From a virus: 40,014 bases of DNA. The position numbers were made by a program, and so were the translations under genes. A model generated the notes under the pieces. It was not told the DNA's origin, did not search any database, and worked only from the letters and a program-made list of their open reading frames with translations. The stretch is from IMG/VR virus record IMGVR_UViG_3300030098_004836, positions 1 to 40,014 of that record, one strand, 5' to 3'. Below are positions 8,259 through 18,700 of this stretch, one piece after another; the stretch's first letter is position 1; every line of letters starts with the position of its first letter.

Positions 8259-8542
8259 TGAATAAAAAAATAGTTAAAATATATTCTATAACAATTATAT
8301 CTATAGCATTAATTATAACTATAGTTATTAATCTTGTAGACTTTGAGGCAATAGTTGATAAGGCTGAAGAAGAGGTTAAAGAAAAAGTAGAAGAAGTTAA
8401 ACAGGAAGTTCAAGAAAAGATTGATGTAAAGAAAGAAGAAGTTAAAGAAGGCATAGAGGAAAAAAAGAACGAGATACAGAATAAGATAGATAAGGAAAAG
8501 GAAAAGCTAAAGAATAAATTTAAAGGATTAATTGATGCCTAA
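8258..8542 (+). CDS. Membrane-anchored long coiled coil, 94 aa
   Basis: Residues 7-28 are a hydrophobic helix (YSITIISIALIITIVINLV). The remaining 65 residues are a highly charged Glu/Lys coiled coil (KEKVEEVKQEVQEKID ...). This topology, an N-terminal anchor followed by a periplasmic coiled coil, is like an inner-membrane spanin (Rz-type), and would be consistent with a lysis role, but it sits away from the lysozyme. Alternatively it is a structural protein. It overlaps the next gene by 8 bases. Confidence 0.6.
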   Translation: MNKKIVKIYSITIISIALIITIVINLVDFEAIVDKAEEEVKEKVEEVKQEVQEKIDVKKEEVKEGIEEKKNEIQNKIDKEKEKLKNKFKGLIDA

Positions 8543-8630
8543 TAAAAAAGCTAAATATAGAAAGCAAGAAAGAAAGAAAAAGAATCTTGCTATTAAAAAA
8601 TATAAGCGAGCTAAAAAGAAGAGGAGATAA
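8535..8630 (+). CDS. Very basic 31-residue peptide
   Basis: ATG 8535 overlaps the end of the previous gene and the frame ends at 8630, three bases before the next start. Eighteen of 31 residues are Lys or Arg, with no other feature. Its own GAGGAGA ending supplies the ribosome site for the next gene. It could be a nucleic-acid-binding or capsid-internal peptide, or simply a leader that couples translation. The intergenic reading is otherwise unexplained, so I treat it as a gene with moderate confidence. Confidence 0.5.
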   Translation: MPNKKAKYRKQERKKKNLAIKKYKRAKKKRR

Positions 8631-8633
8631 TAA

Positions 8634-9602
8634 ATGGCTACAGCACCAACATATATAACGCATAAAGAATTGAAAAGAATATTTCCTCAAATGGATGAGT
8701 TCGACCAAAAAGCTCCTATCTATGGTTGGGTAGAGGTAACAAGTAATAAATATGCTGCTCACGACAGCGGGCAAGTATCTCAATTATTTGCAGATGGAGA
8801 AGATTTAGGCGCAGCCCAATCAGCGCATACTGATTTAAATGTTGAAGGAGAATGGTTTTACAATTCGGCTGAAGACGTATGTTATTATTATTCAGCCAGC
8901 ACTCCATTAGACAAGTTAATGGAAGGAGGAGAAGAGTTTGTAGGTATGGTAACTCAATATAGAGCAGATGCAAGCCGATACTTTGACTCAAGAGTTGACC
9001 CTTCTTTACCAAGAGAACAGCTAAAAGATAAGTCGGGAAACTATGACTATATGGTTATAAGAACAGTTGGCTTAATTGCCGCTTCCTTTATGATAAAAAC
9101 AAAAGACCACGCTTCAGAATTAGCTGCATCTTTTATGGAAGAGGTAGAAAATAATTTAGCAATGCTAAATGAAGGAAAGGCTGCATTATCTTGGCAAAAC
9201 ACTTCAGATGCTTCGCAAGGAATTATAAGAGATATTGCTTATACAGGGGCATTAAGACCTGTAGATACAAGGGGAGAATATAGTGGGACTTGGGACTTAA
9301 TAAAATTAGATATAGGAACGGCTGGAGCTATAGGTACTGCAACATACAATGTATATGTCAAAGATGCTGATGGGCTAAAGCAAAATCAAGTTGTTACTGA
9401 TAAAAAAATAACAGGAGACTTTCAACCTCTTGTAGCTGGTTTGGAAATAAGATTTGCTGGAGCGGCAGACGACTCTGAGGCAGTAGCTACTGACGAGTGG
9501 GAAATTGAAGTGACAGGAAGGCAAGAATATGTCGATTCTTCAGATAGCAAAACTATTAAGCTAACAAGAACAGGAACTCCAAGCAGAAGGTACTATAAAT
9601 AA
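8634..9602 (+). CDS. Putative head-tail connector / adaptor protein, 322 aa
   Basis: The product has 322 residues. The N-terminal third (YITHKELKRIFPQMDEFDQK ...) and the middle (FDSRVDPSLPREQLKD, DYMVIRTVGLIAASFMIK) read like the helical adaptor (gp6/gp15-type head completion) proteins of siphoviruses. The C-terminal part (about 215-320) looks like an added beta domain. The next genes (tail terminator-like and major tail protein) support a neck role. The ribosome site GAGGAG lies at the end of the preceding ORF. Function is inferred mainly from order. Confidence 0.55.
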   Translation: MATAPTYITHKELKRIFPQMDEFDQKAPIYGWVEVTSNKYAAHDSGQVSQLFADGEDLGAAQSAHTDLNVEGEWFYNSAEDVCYYYSASTPLDKLMEGGEEFVGMVTQYRADASRYFDSRVDPSLPREQLKDKSGNYDYMVIRTVGLIAASFMIKTKDHASELAASFMEEVENNLAMLNEGKAALSWQNTSDASQGIIRDIAYTGALRPVDTRGEYSGTWDLIKLDIGTAGAIGTATYNVYVKDADGLKQNQVVTDKKITGDFQPLVAGLEIRFAGAADDSEAVATDEWEIEVTGRQEYVDSSDSKTIKLTRTGTPSRRYYK

Positions 9603-10051
9603 TGCCAGTAACTTTTACAAATAATTGGAAAAACATACTTGACAAGCTTAGAAATGTGTTAAGGACAGAATTTAAGGGAACGTTGCCAGTATTTATAGGC
9701 AATGAAATGAAAAATGAGGGAAGTCAATATTTAATGATTGAACCTTTAGGGACTGAGCTTATTGAGTATGCAAACACTTTTGAAATAAGAGAATTTAGTA
9801 TAAGCGTGTTTTATTATTTTGCTGAAAGAAATGTAAAGAAAACAGCATTAGACCACGTTTTAAGATACACGTCAAGAATTGAAGCACTAATACACGATAA
9901 TGTTAATATGACATATACTAATGAAAATTCTGTATCAGAAACTGCTTATAATTGCAGATTCGAAACATCAGAGTTTTTGCCAGACGAAGAGTCTGGAGTG
10001 TATGTGGTTCAATGGGAATGGAAATGCCTCCATAGAGGCAACTTATCATAA
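9602..10051 (+). CDS. Putative tail completion / terminator protein, 149 aa
   Basis: A 149-residue protein starting at ATG 9602 inside the preceding stop. The pattern, an N-terminal helix (WKNILDKLRNVLRTEF) followed by strands FEIREFSISVFYYF and YVVQWEWKCLHRG, fits the alpha/beta tail terminator fold that caps the tail tube. The gene lies directly before the major tail protein region, as is usual for this protein. No catalytic motif. Identification rests on size, secondary-structure pattern and context. Confidence 0.5.
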   Translation: MPVTFTNNWKNILDKLRNVLRTEFKGTLPVFIGNEMKNEGSQYLMIEPLGTELIEYANTFEIREFSISVFYYFAERNVKKTALDHVLRYTSRIEALIHDNVNMTYTNENSVSETAYNCRFETSEFLPDEESGVYVVQWEWKCLHRGNLS

Positions 10052-10066
10052 TAACAGGAGAAAAGA

Positions 10067-10288
10067 ATGAAATATAAAGCAAAACCATCATATGCTACTT
10101 TAGATAATACGGAAAACTTTATTTCTTTAAATTCTGCCTCTACCCATTTATTGTTGTTAGAAGGGCTTGAAGTTGAATTTAAAGGCAAAGTTTCTAAAGA
10201 CTTGTTAGAGCATTTAGAAAAAGTAGTTAAAGATAATAAACCAGAAGTTAAAAAAATAGTGACTTCTAAAAGTAAGGAGAATAAATAA
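10067..10288 (+). CDS. Small protein before the major tail gene, 73 aa
   Basis: A 73-residue protein with a good ribosome site (CAGGAG, 8 bases upstream of ATG 10067). The central segment (ASTHLLLLEGLEVEFKGKV) may form strands, and the C-terminus is Lys-rich. Such short proteins often sit next to connector or tail tube genes in marine phages. The stop overlaps the next ATG (TAATG), with its own AAGGAG ending serving as ribosome site for the major tail protein gene. Confidence 0.6.
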   Translation: MKYKAKPSYATLDNTENFISLNSASTHLLLLEGLEVEFKGKVSKDLLEHLEKVVKDNKPEVKKIVTSKSKENK

Positions 10289-11316
10289 TGGCTAAGAGTA
10301 CAAATTTTCAAACCAAAGCTGGTTCGAAGGTCACTATTGGAACTGAAGTTACAATGGGGACAGCTTGCTTGGCAAATGGGGTAACATTAGAAATGCCCTG
10401 CACAGATTATAGCTTTAGCGATATTGGTGGTGGCGGAATGTCTTTAGACGCAGCGCCTTTTAGAACGGGATTAGGTGGTTCTACGCAAAGCACTAATATG
10501 GTAAAAGCAAGAAGGTATGACAGAATGTGGGAAGTAAGTTTAACTTTTCACGCAACTGCACAAGCAATAGACAGAATATGTCTTGCAATGTTTGGAGACG
10601 GTGCAACTCCTAACGCACTTATTGGCAGTATGCCAGCGGCTACTAATTATGAACACAATGTCTCTAATATTGTTCCAGTAACAATTCACTTTCAAGATGG
10701 CGCTCACGCTGGAAATGGTACTGACATACATTTTATTAGCTGTATGTGTACTTCTTTCAGTCTTGCGGGAGACATTAGTTCTAATGGTGGTGTCGTGATG
10801 GGAACAGCTAATTTCGTAACTGCGTATGAACCTGTAGAGTCGGATTTAAATTTTACAGGAGGAACTCATACACTACTTACAGCCCAAACAACAATGTTCA
10901 ATATGAACGACTTAGCTACAACAACAGTAACGCCAAGCGGAGGAAGTGCTGAAGACCTTTGTTTATATTCTTTTAATGTTGATATAAATAGAAGTGTTAA
11001 TAGAGTTTCTTTTGACACGGCTTCAAACGCATTTAAGCCTGCGGGCTATGTTGTAGGCGGATATGAAGTTACAGGTTCTTTAACTTGTAAAAGAGATGAT
11101 GAGTCGGCATTAGCTCATCACTTTGTAGATACCGCTCAGCCAGTAGCTGCAATAGACCTTGACACAACAGTTTTTCAAGTCCAGCTTCCAACTGCATTGA
11201 TTGATAACACTTCAATTAATTTTGATGATGATGGCTGGAAAAATGTGATTGGTTTTAGAGGGGCTTATGATGGTGCTACTTCAAGCACTATAGTGTCTTA
11301 TGGAACTACTGCTTAA
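10288..11316 (+). CDS. Major tail (tube) protein
   Basis: The 342-residue product is a beta-rich protein with no membrane or enzymatic motif. It begins MAKSTNFQTKAGSKVTIGTE and has a tail-tube-like pattern: repeated strands, RRYDRMWEVSLTFHAT, YEVTGSLTCKRDD in the second half, typical of phage tail tube proteins with VTGSLTV-like strands. It is encoded immediately before a pair of ORFs that look like tail assembly chaperones and then the tape measure gene, which is the canonical siphovirus order. Confidence 0.75.
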   Translation: MAKSTNFQTKAGSKVTIGTEVTMGTACLANGVTLEMPCTDYSFSDIGGGGMSLDAAPFRTGLGGSTQSTNMVKARRYDRMWEVSLTFHATAQAIDRICLAMFGDGATPNALIGSMPAATNYEHNVSNIVPVTIHFQDGAHAGNGTDIHFISCMCTSFSLAGDISSNGGVVMGTANFVTAYEPVESDLNFTGGTHTLLTAQTTMFNMNDLATTTVTPSGGSAEDLCLYSFNVDINRSVNRVSFDTASNAFKPAGYVVGGYEVTGSLTCKRDDESALAHHFVDTAQPVAAIDLDTTVFQVQLPTALIDNTSINFDDDGWKNVIGFRGAYDGATSSTIVSYGTTA

Positions 11317-11341
11317 TAAACAATAACAAACGAGGATAAAA

Positions 11342-11626
11342 ATGAGAGAAATAAAGTTAGAAAATGGTAAAAAAGTAAAGCTTAAAGAGTTAAGTATAGA
11401 TGAAAGAGATTCATTAATGGATTCTTTAAAATTTACTAAGAATGACAAAGGCGAATTTGATGGTATGGAAATGCCTTATTCAACAATGACTAAGTTTATT
11501 AGAATAGGTGTTGATGGAGACACTTCAGACAAATTCCTAAAATCTTTAACATTAAAAGATAGGACTGATATTTTTGGTGCTATGCAAAAAGATATGTTAG
11601 AGGGGGAAGGGATGCCCTCCAAGTAG
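11342..11626 (+). CDS. Tail assembly chaperone, short form (gpG-like)
   Basis: A 94-residue protein, GAGGAT ribosome site 5 bases upstream. It begins with the typical chaperone-like MREIKLENGKKVKLKELSID and is helical afterwards. Position between tube protein and tape measure is where G/GT-type chaperones lie. The reading frame stops at 11624-11626, but the -1 frame is open from well before this stop to 12075, so a longer frameshift product is expected. Confidence 0.75.
   Translation: MREIKLENGKKVKLKELSIDERDSLMDSLKFTKNDKGEFDGMEMPYSTMTKFIRIGVDGDTSDKFLKSLTLKDRTDIFGAMQKDMLEGEGMPSK
11600..11611 (+). other. Candidate programmed -1 frameshift site
   Basis: The in-frame codons GAG-GGG-GAA-GGG precede the stop of the short chaperone by five codons. 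GGG at 11603-11605 can slip to GGG at 11602-11604. It is not a perfect X-XXY-YYZ heptamer, since the A-site Glu codon would re-pair poorly, so single-tRNA slippage is the more likely mechanism. The AGGGGGAAGGG purine run may also act as an internal Shine-Dalgarno-like stimulator. Confidence 0.4.
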
Positions 11627-12075
11627 AGCTTAATATACTTGGTAGTCCTTGCGAGGGCTGTAGATACCATAGTTTCCCATACGAGGCACTCTTGCCTTTA
11701 TATAAAGATGGGAAACGAATAAAAATGTCTTTTAATTCAAAAGATGATGTTTGGAGCGCTGTCGATTTATTAATCGATGACGCTCTGAACGCAAACACAA
11801 GTAAAAATAATGTGTCTTCTGCTATTATAGACCAGATACCTTTTTTTACCTGTGTTAACCATTTCTTTACAGACAGTATAAGAAAAGATATTGAAAGATA
11901 TATATATTGCGACCAATTTAAAGTTCCCCCTTATTTAGGGGATTATGGGCAACAACCATCTAAATGGGTTAAAAGAGCTTTTTTAATTAAAAATGCAATA
12001 GCTAAAAAAGAAAGTAAAGATATAGAAAAAATTAAAGCTGAGCAAAAAGCAAAAGCTAATAGCAAGAGGAGATAA
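11602..12075 (+). CDS. Tail assembly chaperone, -1 frame extension (gpT-like)
   Basis: This segment is in the -1 frame relative to the preceding ORF. It is open from upstream of 11602 to 12075 and has no ATG before 11725; the nearest possible independent start is TTG 11692. The region before that TTG still reads like protein (GSPCEGCRYHSFPYEALLPLY), which argues that translation arrives by frameshifting. The most likely slip point is the GGGGG run at 11602-11606 in codons GAG-GGG-GAA, where a Gly-tRNA on GGG can re-pair one base back. The C-terminus is Lys-rich. In long-tailed phages such G-GT fusions assist tape measure and tube assembly. Confidence 0.65.
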   Translation, partial: GGRDALQVELNILGSPCEGCRYHSFPYEALLPLYKDGKRIKMSFNSKDDVWSAVDLLIDDALNANTSKNNVSSAIIDQIPFFTCVNHFFTDSIRKDIERYIYCDQFKVPPYLGDYGQQPSKWVKRAFLIKNAIAKKESKDIEKIKAEQKAKANSKRR

Positions 12076-15000
12076 TGGCTAATAAAATTCAGATAAGATT
12101 TGAGGCGATAGGGGATAAGGCTTTAAGAAAGGCAATACAAGAACTTGCTAAAGCACAGGCTCAGCTTGAAAAAAATACTAAAAATTTAAACAAGGCAAAC
12201 AACGCCTTAAGCTCGGCTAATAATAAAGCTACTCAAGCAACCAATAATCACGCAAGGTCTCAAAAACTTATAAAACAAAGAGTTGAAAAGAATGTTCAAG
12301 CTTTTGGAAAACTTCAATCAACTTTAGCTGTTTATAGAAATAAGCTTTTACTCGCAGCCTTCGCAGCAACAGCTTTTAGGCAAACATTAGGAAGCCTTTT
12401 AGATGCTTATGCAAAACAGGAAGCGGCTGAAAGACAGCTTAGTGCAGTATTAGGAACAAGAAGCAGCAATTTATTAAAATTTGCCGCCGCTCAACAGCAG
12501 GTAACAATGTTTGGAGATGAAGTAACTATTCAAGCAATGTCTCAAACTGCCGCATTTATTAAAGATGAAGAACAAATTAAAGAGGTAATGAAAGCCTCTC
12601 AAGATTTAGCGACTTTATTTGGCTGGGATTTAAATACAGCGGCTCAATTAGTTACTAAAACTATCGCAAGTTCTACAAACGCACTTCAAAGATATGGTAT
12701 AGAAGTAGAGGGCGCAGTTGGTAGTGCAGCAAGATTTGAAAGCGTATTAAGCGCTGTAAACAATGTTGCAGGAGGCTTATCAGAAGAGATGGCTGGCACT
12801 TACACCTATGAAGTAGCTCAATTAGGAAATGCTTGGGGAGATTTAAAAGAAGAATTAGGAAAAGAACTTGCGCCTGTAATTACAAAATTAATAAGACTTA
12901 TTAAAGTTTTTGTTGAAGCGTTAGACCCTGAGAATATAAAAAGATTTATGATATCGTTAACTGCATCGGTGGTTGCTATGAAATCTTTTGCATTTGCTAC
13001 GGCAGGCGCATACACTAAAGGCAAAATGTTTGTTAGAGGAATGAGACTTATGAGCGTTGCTGCAAAAACATTTTCTAAAGCATTGAAAGCTGTTGCGTGG
13101 TTTACGGCTATAGATTTCTTAATACAGATGGCTTCTGCTACAAATAGAGTTAAGGGCGGATTTAATGATGCAACTACAGGAATACACGATTTTGATGCTG
13201 CTATAGAGCAACTTAGCTTAACAACTGGCGGCACAGAACAAACTATAGAGCATTTGCAACAAAAACTTGATAACTTAGAGTTTAAAAAAGAATGGGCTAA
13301 AGGCTGGGAAGAGTCTATGGCACAGGCGAAGAAAAATTGGGAAAGTACAGCGGGTATGCCAGCTTGGATGTCTAAAAGCTTAAATGCTGTAGGCGAATTT
13401 GTAGAAGACGCCATTCTTGACTGGTCTACACACGCTATAGCAGGGTTAGATAGAGTAGACTTAACTGATATTTTTGTTTTTGATAATGACGACAATATAA
13501 TTGATTTTACAGAGAGATTTCACGATATAGTGGTAGAAAAGTTTGGCAAAACTTACGATGAATTAAATGAAATGCAAAAAGCCTCACTTTTCAGAGGAAG
13601 TTTACAGCGACCTGATGCAGTAGGTTATATGGATTGGTCAGACATTAAGCCTGGCACTTTAGACTTTAAATGGGATGAAGGGCTTGTTTTTCAAGAAATA
13701 TTGGATGAAATTGAAAGAACAGAAGATATGTTGCGTGAGCTGGGAGCTATGCCAGATGCGGTAATAGAAGTGCCTGTTAAAGTCAAGCCAATAGTGACTA
13801 TGGATGATGATGATAAATTAGATGATACATTTAGAAAACTACTTCAAGAAGTAAGCGATTGGTATAAAATGAGAACAAAAATCCCTGAAGATAAATTAGG
13901 CGCAGATGTGTTTGAAAAAGCGTTCCCAGAATTACCTATTGAGGAGATAGGAGACGGGTGGGGAGTAGACATTGATAAATTGGTAGAAGTATTTGGAAGA
14001 AAGGCAGCTTTAGCGGATTGGATGGGAATTATTGATATTATTACAAGTGAAGTTGCAAAGCTTCCAGCCGCAATGGATGTCAATTTTGTCGAAGATATTA
14101 TTGTAAAAGCAATCGAAGTAGAATCTTATAAATTAGCAAATAAATTAGATAAAATTCCCGAACAGTTTAATACAATGTTTGACGGGCTAAACTTGTCAGA
14201 GTCTGAAAAGCTTAAAAAACAATTTGATATATATGAAAAACAGATAGAGAGCTATTTAATAGATATGATAAAAGTAGCCGATGCTGGGGCGTTTTCAGCG
14301 CATATAAATCCTGAACAATTCTTTAAAGATTGGACAAAAGATGCTGACCTAACAGGTGTTGACCAGATTGTAAAAAAATCAACGGAGACTTGGGTACAGT
14401 TTTTTGACAGAATGGGCAATTTGCACGATGGTGGGGCAGATATGGTCGCTGACTTTTTTGATACTTATGCCACTACGCTGCAAGACAAGGGGATTGCAAA
14501 TGTAGATGATTGGAAAAAATCTATTGATGAGTGGTTTAGCACGTCTGACCAAAAATTAAAAGATAACTCTAAGAGTGTAGATAATTTAATAAAAAATTAC
14601 CAAAAGAAAACAACTGCCATAGGTGAATTAAACCCAGCCATTGCAGAGTATAATACAGTTATAGAAAGCGCTACTAATATTACAGATAAAAATAAGAAAG
14701 AATTAAAAAAAGCTATTATTGCATATTATGAAGAAAAAAGAGTTATCGATAAAGTAAAAAGCTCAAGACAAGAATTATTAAGTATGATTCATTCGACAGA
14801 GATGGCTGAGCAAAGCCGTATAGCTACTTTACAGAACCAATTAGCCTTACTCGAATCAGTAACTGCCGCAGAATTAGACCAAAACACAAACGTTGCTGAT
14901 TTAGTTAAAAAATATAACGATTTAAATGGAGCTATAGACTTATATGCGTATACCTTGGGAAGTAGTTTTGTTGAGTCTAATGAATTAGCTTTGCAAGAAT

Positions 15001-15716
15001 TGGAAATAGTCAAATTAGAACTTGAAGCATTAAAAAAGCATTTTGAAGGCAATGCTGAAATGGTTGATTATTTAGATAGAGCTTTGCAAGGAGTAGAAAA
15101 ATCGGCATCAAGACTTAGCGCAGAGTTTATAAATTTAAGCGAGTGGGGCGACACGTTAACTACAGCGCTAAGTGGTATTGCTTCAGCGGCTGATGCAGCA
15201 GCTTGGTCTGGAGAGCATATGGGAAGAGCTATGGAACAGGCAATTCAAAGAATGGTTAGTATTATAGCTGCTAAGCTTGTGGTCTTTGCAACGTTTTTTG
15301 CTATATTATCAGGAATAGGTTTGGTTCAAACTGGCTCGCTTGCGGGTGGTCAAACTTTATTATATAATTTAACGGGGGGAGGTTTCTGGGAATCTTTTGC
15401 TAATTTTGCATTTCACAAAGGCGGAAAAGTAAAAGGCTATAGCGTAGGAGGGCAAGTAATGCCTTTATACCATTCTGGCGGAGGGGTTGACGATGTTCCT
15501 GCTATGCTTCAAGAAGGCGAATTTGTTATGCAAAGGAGCGCTGTTGACTCTATAGGTCTTGAAAATTTAAACAGAATGAATAGAACAGGGCAGTCTCAAA
15601 GTGGTGTTAATATTTCTTTTTCTGGAAACGTTTTAAGTCGTGATTTTATTGAAGAAGAAGCTATTCCTAAAATTAAAGATGCAATCCGAAGGGGTGCAGA
15701 TATAGGGATTGGGTAA
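12075..15716 (+). CDS. Tape measure protein, 1213 aa
   Basis: The longest helical protein in the genome and located right after the chaperones. Residues 15-85 are coiled coil (AIQELAKAQAQLEKN ...), with hydrophobic segments at about 88-108, 290-330 and 1060-1090 that fit the membrane-active parts of tape measures. The C-terminus (from about 1115) carries the familiar GGxV...SGGGVDDVPAMLQEGEFVM motif followed by S-A-V. It would set the length of a non-contractile tail and take part in DNA delivery; using the usual 0.15 nm per residue, about 180 nm (inference). The start overlaps the preceding stop (TAATG). Confidence 0.9.
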   Translation: MANKIQIRFEAIGDKALRKAIQELAKAQAQLEKNTKNLNKANNALSSANNKATQATNNHARSQKLIKQRVEKNVQAFGKLQSTLAVYRNKLLLAAFAATAFRQTLGSLLDAYAKQEAAERQLSAVLGTRSSNLLKFAAAQQQVTMFGDEVTIQAMSQTAAFIKDEEQIKEVMKASQDLATLFGWDLNTAAQLVTKTIASSTNALQRYGIEVEGAVGSAARFESVLSAVNNVAGGLSEEMAGTYTYEVAQLGNAWGDLKEELGKELAPVITKLIRLIKVFVEALDPENIKRFMISLTASVVAMKSFAFATAGAYTKGKMFVRGMRLMSVAAKTFSKALKAVAWFTAIDFLIQMASATNRVKGGFNDATTGIHDFDAAIEQLSLTTGGTEQTIEHLQQKLDNLEFKKEWAKGWEESMAQAKKNWESTAGMPAWMSKSLNAVGEFVEDAILDWSTHAIAGLDRVDLTDIFVFDNDDNIIDFTERFHDIVVEKFGKTYDELNEMQKASLFRGSLQRPDAVGYMDWSDIKPGTLDFKWDEGLVFQEILDEIERTEDMLRELGAMPDAVIEVPVKVKPIVTMDDDDKLDDTFRKLLQEVSDWYKMRTKIPEDKLGADVFEKAFPELPIEEIGDGWGVDIDKLVEVFGRKAALADWMGIIDIITSEVAKLPAAMDVNFVEDIIVKAIEVESYKLANKLDKIPEQFNTMFDGLNLSESEKLKKQFDIYEKQIESYLIDMIKVADAGAFSAHINPEQFFKDWTKDADLTGVDQIVKKSTETWVQFFDRMGNLHDGGADMVADFFDTYATTLQDKGIANVDDWKKSIDEWFSTSDQKLKDNSKSVDNLIKNYQKKTTAIGELNPAIAEYNTVIESATNITDKNKKELKKAIIAYYEEKRVIDKVKSSRQELLSMIHSTEMAEQSRIATLQNQLALLESVTAAELDQNTNVADLVKKYNDLNGAIDLYAYTLGSSFVESNELALQELEIVKLELEALKKHFEGNAEMVDYLDRALQGVEKSASRLSAEFINLSEWGDTLTTALSGIASAADAAAWSGEHMGRAMEQAIQRMVSIIAAKLVVFATFFAILSGIGLVQTGSLAGGQTLLYNLTGGGFWESFANFAFHKGGKVKGYSVGGQVMPLYHSGGGVDDVPAMLQEGEFVMQRSAVDSIGLENLNRMNRTGQSQSGVNISFSGNVLSRDFIEEEAIPKIKDAIRRGADIGIG

Positions 15717-18700
15717 TGATAGAAAGTTCAGCTCAGTTTATACGTACGTTATCTAAGACATCTAATTATATATATTATATTGTTCACCTAAATTCAAGCC
15801 AAAACGATAAATCAAAACATATATTTATATCTAATAAAAAAACTTCTAATTTTATAGACCCTGAATGTTCTGGCTTTTTAGATTTAGATTTAAAAGTTTC
15901 CCCTATAAAAGAAAGCATAAATCTGCAAGAAAAAAGCTTTAATACTAATAAAATATCTTTTTCTGTCTCCAACTCAGATAGTAAGGGAAAAAGCTTTACC
16001 GACCTTTTGTATAACACTAATTTTCAGGGAGCTGAATTAAAAATTTATATAGCGTCTGATGGAAGCGAAAGTGTAGATGATTGTGTTAATATATTCACAG
16101 GATATATTACGCAAGTTCAATCAGACTCTAAAAGGTGTGAAATATCCGCTGAAGACTATTCTTCATATACATTTAAAGAAAAAACTATACCAAAAAGAAA
16201 AAACCAGCAATCTACGCAAGAGCTTATAGACGGAAACGAAAACATACCGATTCCTATGGTTTATGGTCAAGTTGAAAACTCTAAAATGTTAATGACAAGA
16301 CCGCACATAAACAACTTAAAATCATATATATATCCCGACGCAGTTGACCAAGGAATAAATATTCTCGGATTTTCTACTGATTATAAAGCTTTGCAAATCT
16401 TTAGAGATAAGCTTTATTTAGATATTCCTCAAATATTTCAAGAAGTTGGTGCGGAGGACGACCCTTTAATTATTAACGGAATTAACTATAATTTGCTTTA
16501 TGTAGGCACACCTCAATATGAGATTGAGCAAGACCATATTCTTATAGAAAAAAAGATGTCTGGAAATTCTTTTACAGAGGGGATGCCATTAAATATACAG
16601 GCAAGAGAGCAGTTTCAGGTAGATGTTGAAAGAACCCCTTCAGGAATACAGCCCACATCTTCAGACTCAGTTCTTACATACGGGTATAATAATGAACAAG
16701 AAATAACATTTAACGGACACCAAAACGGATATAATATAAGCGATGGAGCAACATCGTGGAATTTTCCTCTTCCAACCGAAGGAATTCCTATAAGCTATCG
16801 TGAAAACATAGTTGTGGGACATATAACAAGAAAATTAGATAATGGAACGAGCGGAGAAGATTCTGGCTCTATTTGGTGGGTAAACGAGTATCTTAATCAC
16901 TCTAAACTTATGAATCAATATGACCCTAATGGATTTGGGGTAATAGAGATAGTTAGGCATCCTTCCGCAGATGAAGTAGCTGAAGTCTTAAACTTGCCAG
17001 ATGGCTATTACGGTCACGGCGAGATGAAAGTAAAAATATACGTTTGGAGACAAACGAGCGGTACTGGAGCATATATAGGACGTGTTTATCCGTATTGGTG
17101 GTGGACACAGTTGCCTGACCTTGAAGATTTGCAAGGCGCTGATAGTTTGTACGATTTTTGGAACGGGATAGCGGGAGAATGGATAAGAGATTATTTTAAG
17201 GGAGAGCTAAAGTATGCGTGGTCTACTGATGTTGTTGTTCGACACCCCTCTATTCAAGCTCTTAACTTAGGGACTTTGGGTAATTGGCTTAATATAGAAC
17301 AAGACTTTCAGCAATTTGAGATGGTTTATGGATATTCTTTTACAGATGGTCAAGATATTATAAAAATTAGGTTAGACGAAGACCTAACAGAGCAATTTGG
17401 CTCTGGGGCGGCATACCTTCCAAATTCAATATTAGGCGGTAAGGGTAGCTGGATAACAACTAATTCGTGTGGAGATGGGCTTCAATCAACTCCAAACCCC
17501 AGCACCTCAAATCAACGTCAATTTGCGTCAGAGATACCAGATTTAATAGGAGAGTGGGGAGCGCACGGTTCTCAAGGATACTATTATTGTTACGCAAATG
17601 GTTATCGTGTACCAACATTAAGAAAGTTTCTATATGGAAGAAGAATAACGGAAGACGAACATACGGAGACTGGGGGCGCTATTCCTTTAGGCACTTGGGT
17701 ATATGGAATTTTTCCAATAATCGGAGCTTTTAATCCTAAACACTTTAATCAAAGTGATGAGGATTCTTCTGGAGGAATGTATGTTTATGATATGGTTGGA
17801 GATGGTTGCTTGGCTTACGGAAACCCTTATTTTTACGGAGCAAGAAACCTTGAAACAGGCGAATACTACGAAAGTGGCAGTTATAATTTTGGTACTATGA
17901 GAATAGATGAGCTTAATGTTATTGAGTTTGAGGCAACTCCTAATGTTGCTATAAACGCTGACCATCAATGGGCAATAGGAATCCATAATAACTTTGGATA
18001 CGGATTTGGAAAATTAATTACAGATTGGTGGTGTCATACTCCTGGTTGGAATCAGTATGAGAGCGACCAACACCCTAACGGAGCAGCCCACAACATTAGA
18101 CCTGTTATAAAAAGTATTGGAAATTTAGCGCAAACAGGCGGAAGTTATTGCCCTATTCAATATACTGACGGCTTGGCTACAGCAGTTAAGATGGATATTA
18201 CATTTAATTCTGTGACTGGCTCAGATATAATACAAGGCTCAGTATACTCTATGTTTAAATGCAAAATAGATACCGAGTTTTCTTTGTTAGAGGTTGGAGA
18301 TTCCTCTGATGACCCAGCTAAAAACGTAGATTTTTTAGTTGAAGCCGATTGTTTTAAAATTAGAAGCGGACAGGGAAAAGGACATAATGACATTATAAGA
18401 AAAGAAAAGGTTAATACGCTTCCATTAACAAATATCCAAATTCAAACTGTTACCGACCATAACGGAAATACTTGGGACGAAGCGGTTGCAACAAACCCAT
18501 ATCATTGGAATACTGGAAGAGAACCAGAAGGCGAGGAATTAGGAAGCGTTTGGGACGAATATTTAACCGACACTAATTTAAATCTATCTTCTTGGATTGA
18601 TGATGAAGGAGTTCCTCAAACTGACCCAACTACAGTTATGAACGAATGTGATTCACACGAAGTTACCCCTGAAGATATACAAGCAGGTCGTGTAAATGCT

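Noticed and set aside
12818-13495. 225-codon minus-strand frame within the tape measure gene
   Set aside because: It is a shadow frame: Ser/Ala-rich translation, no ribosome site, and antisense to a clear gene.
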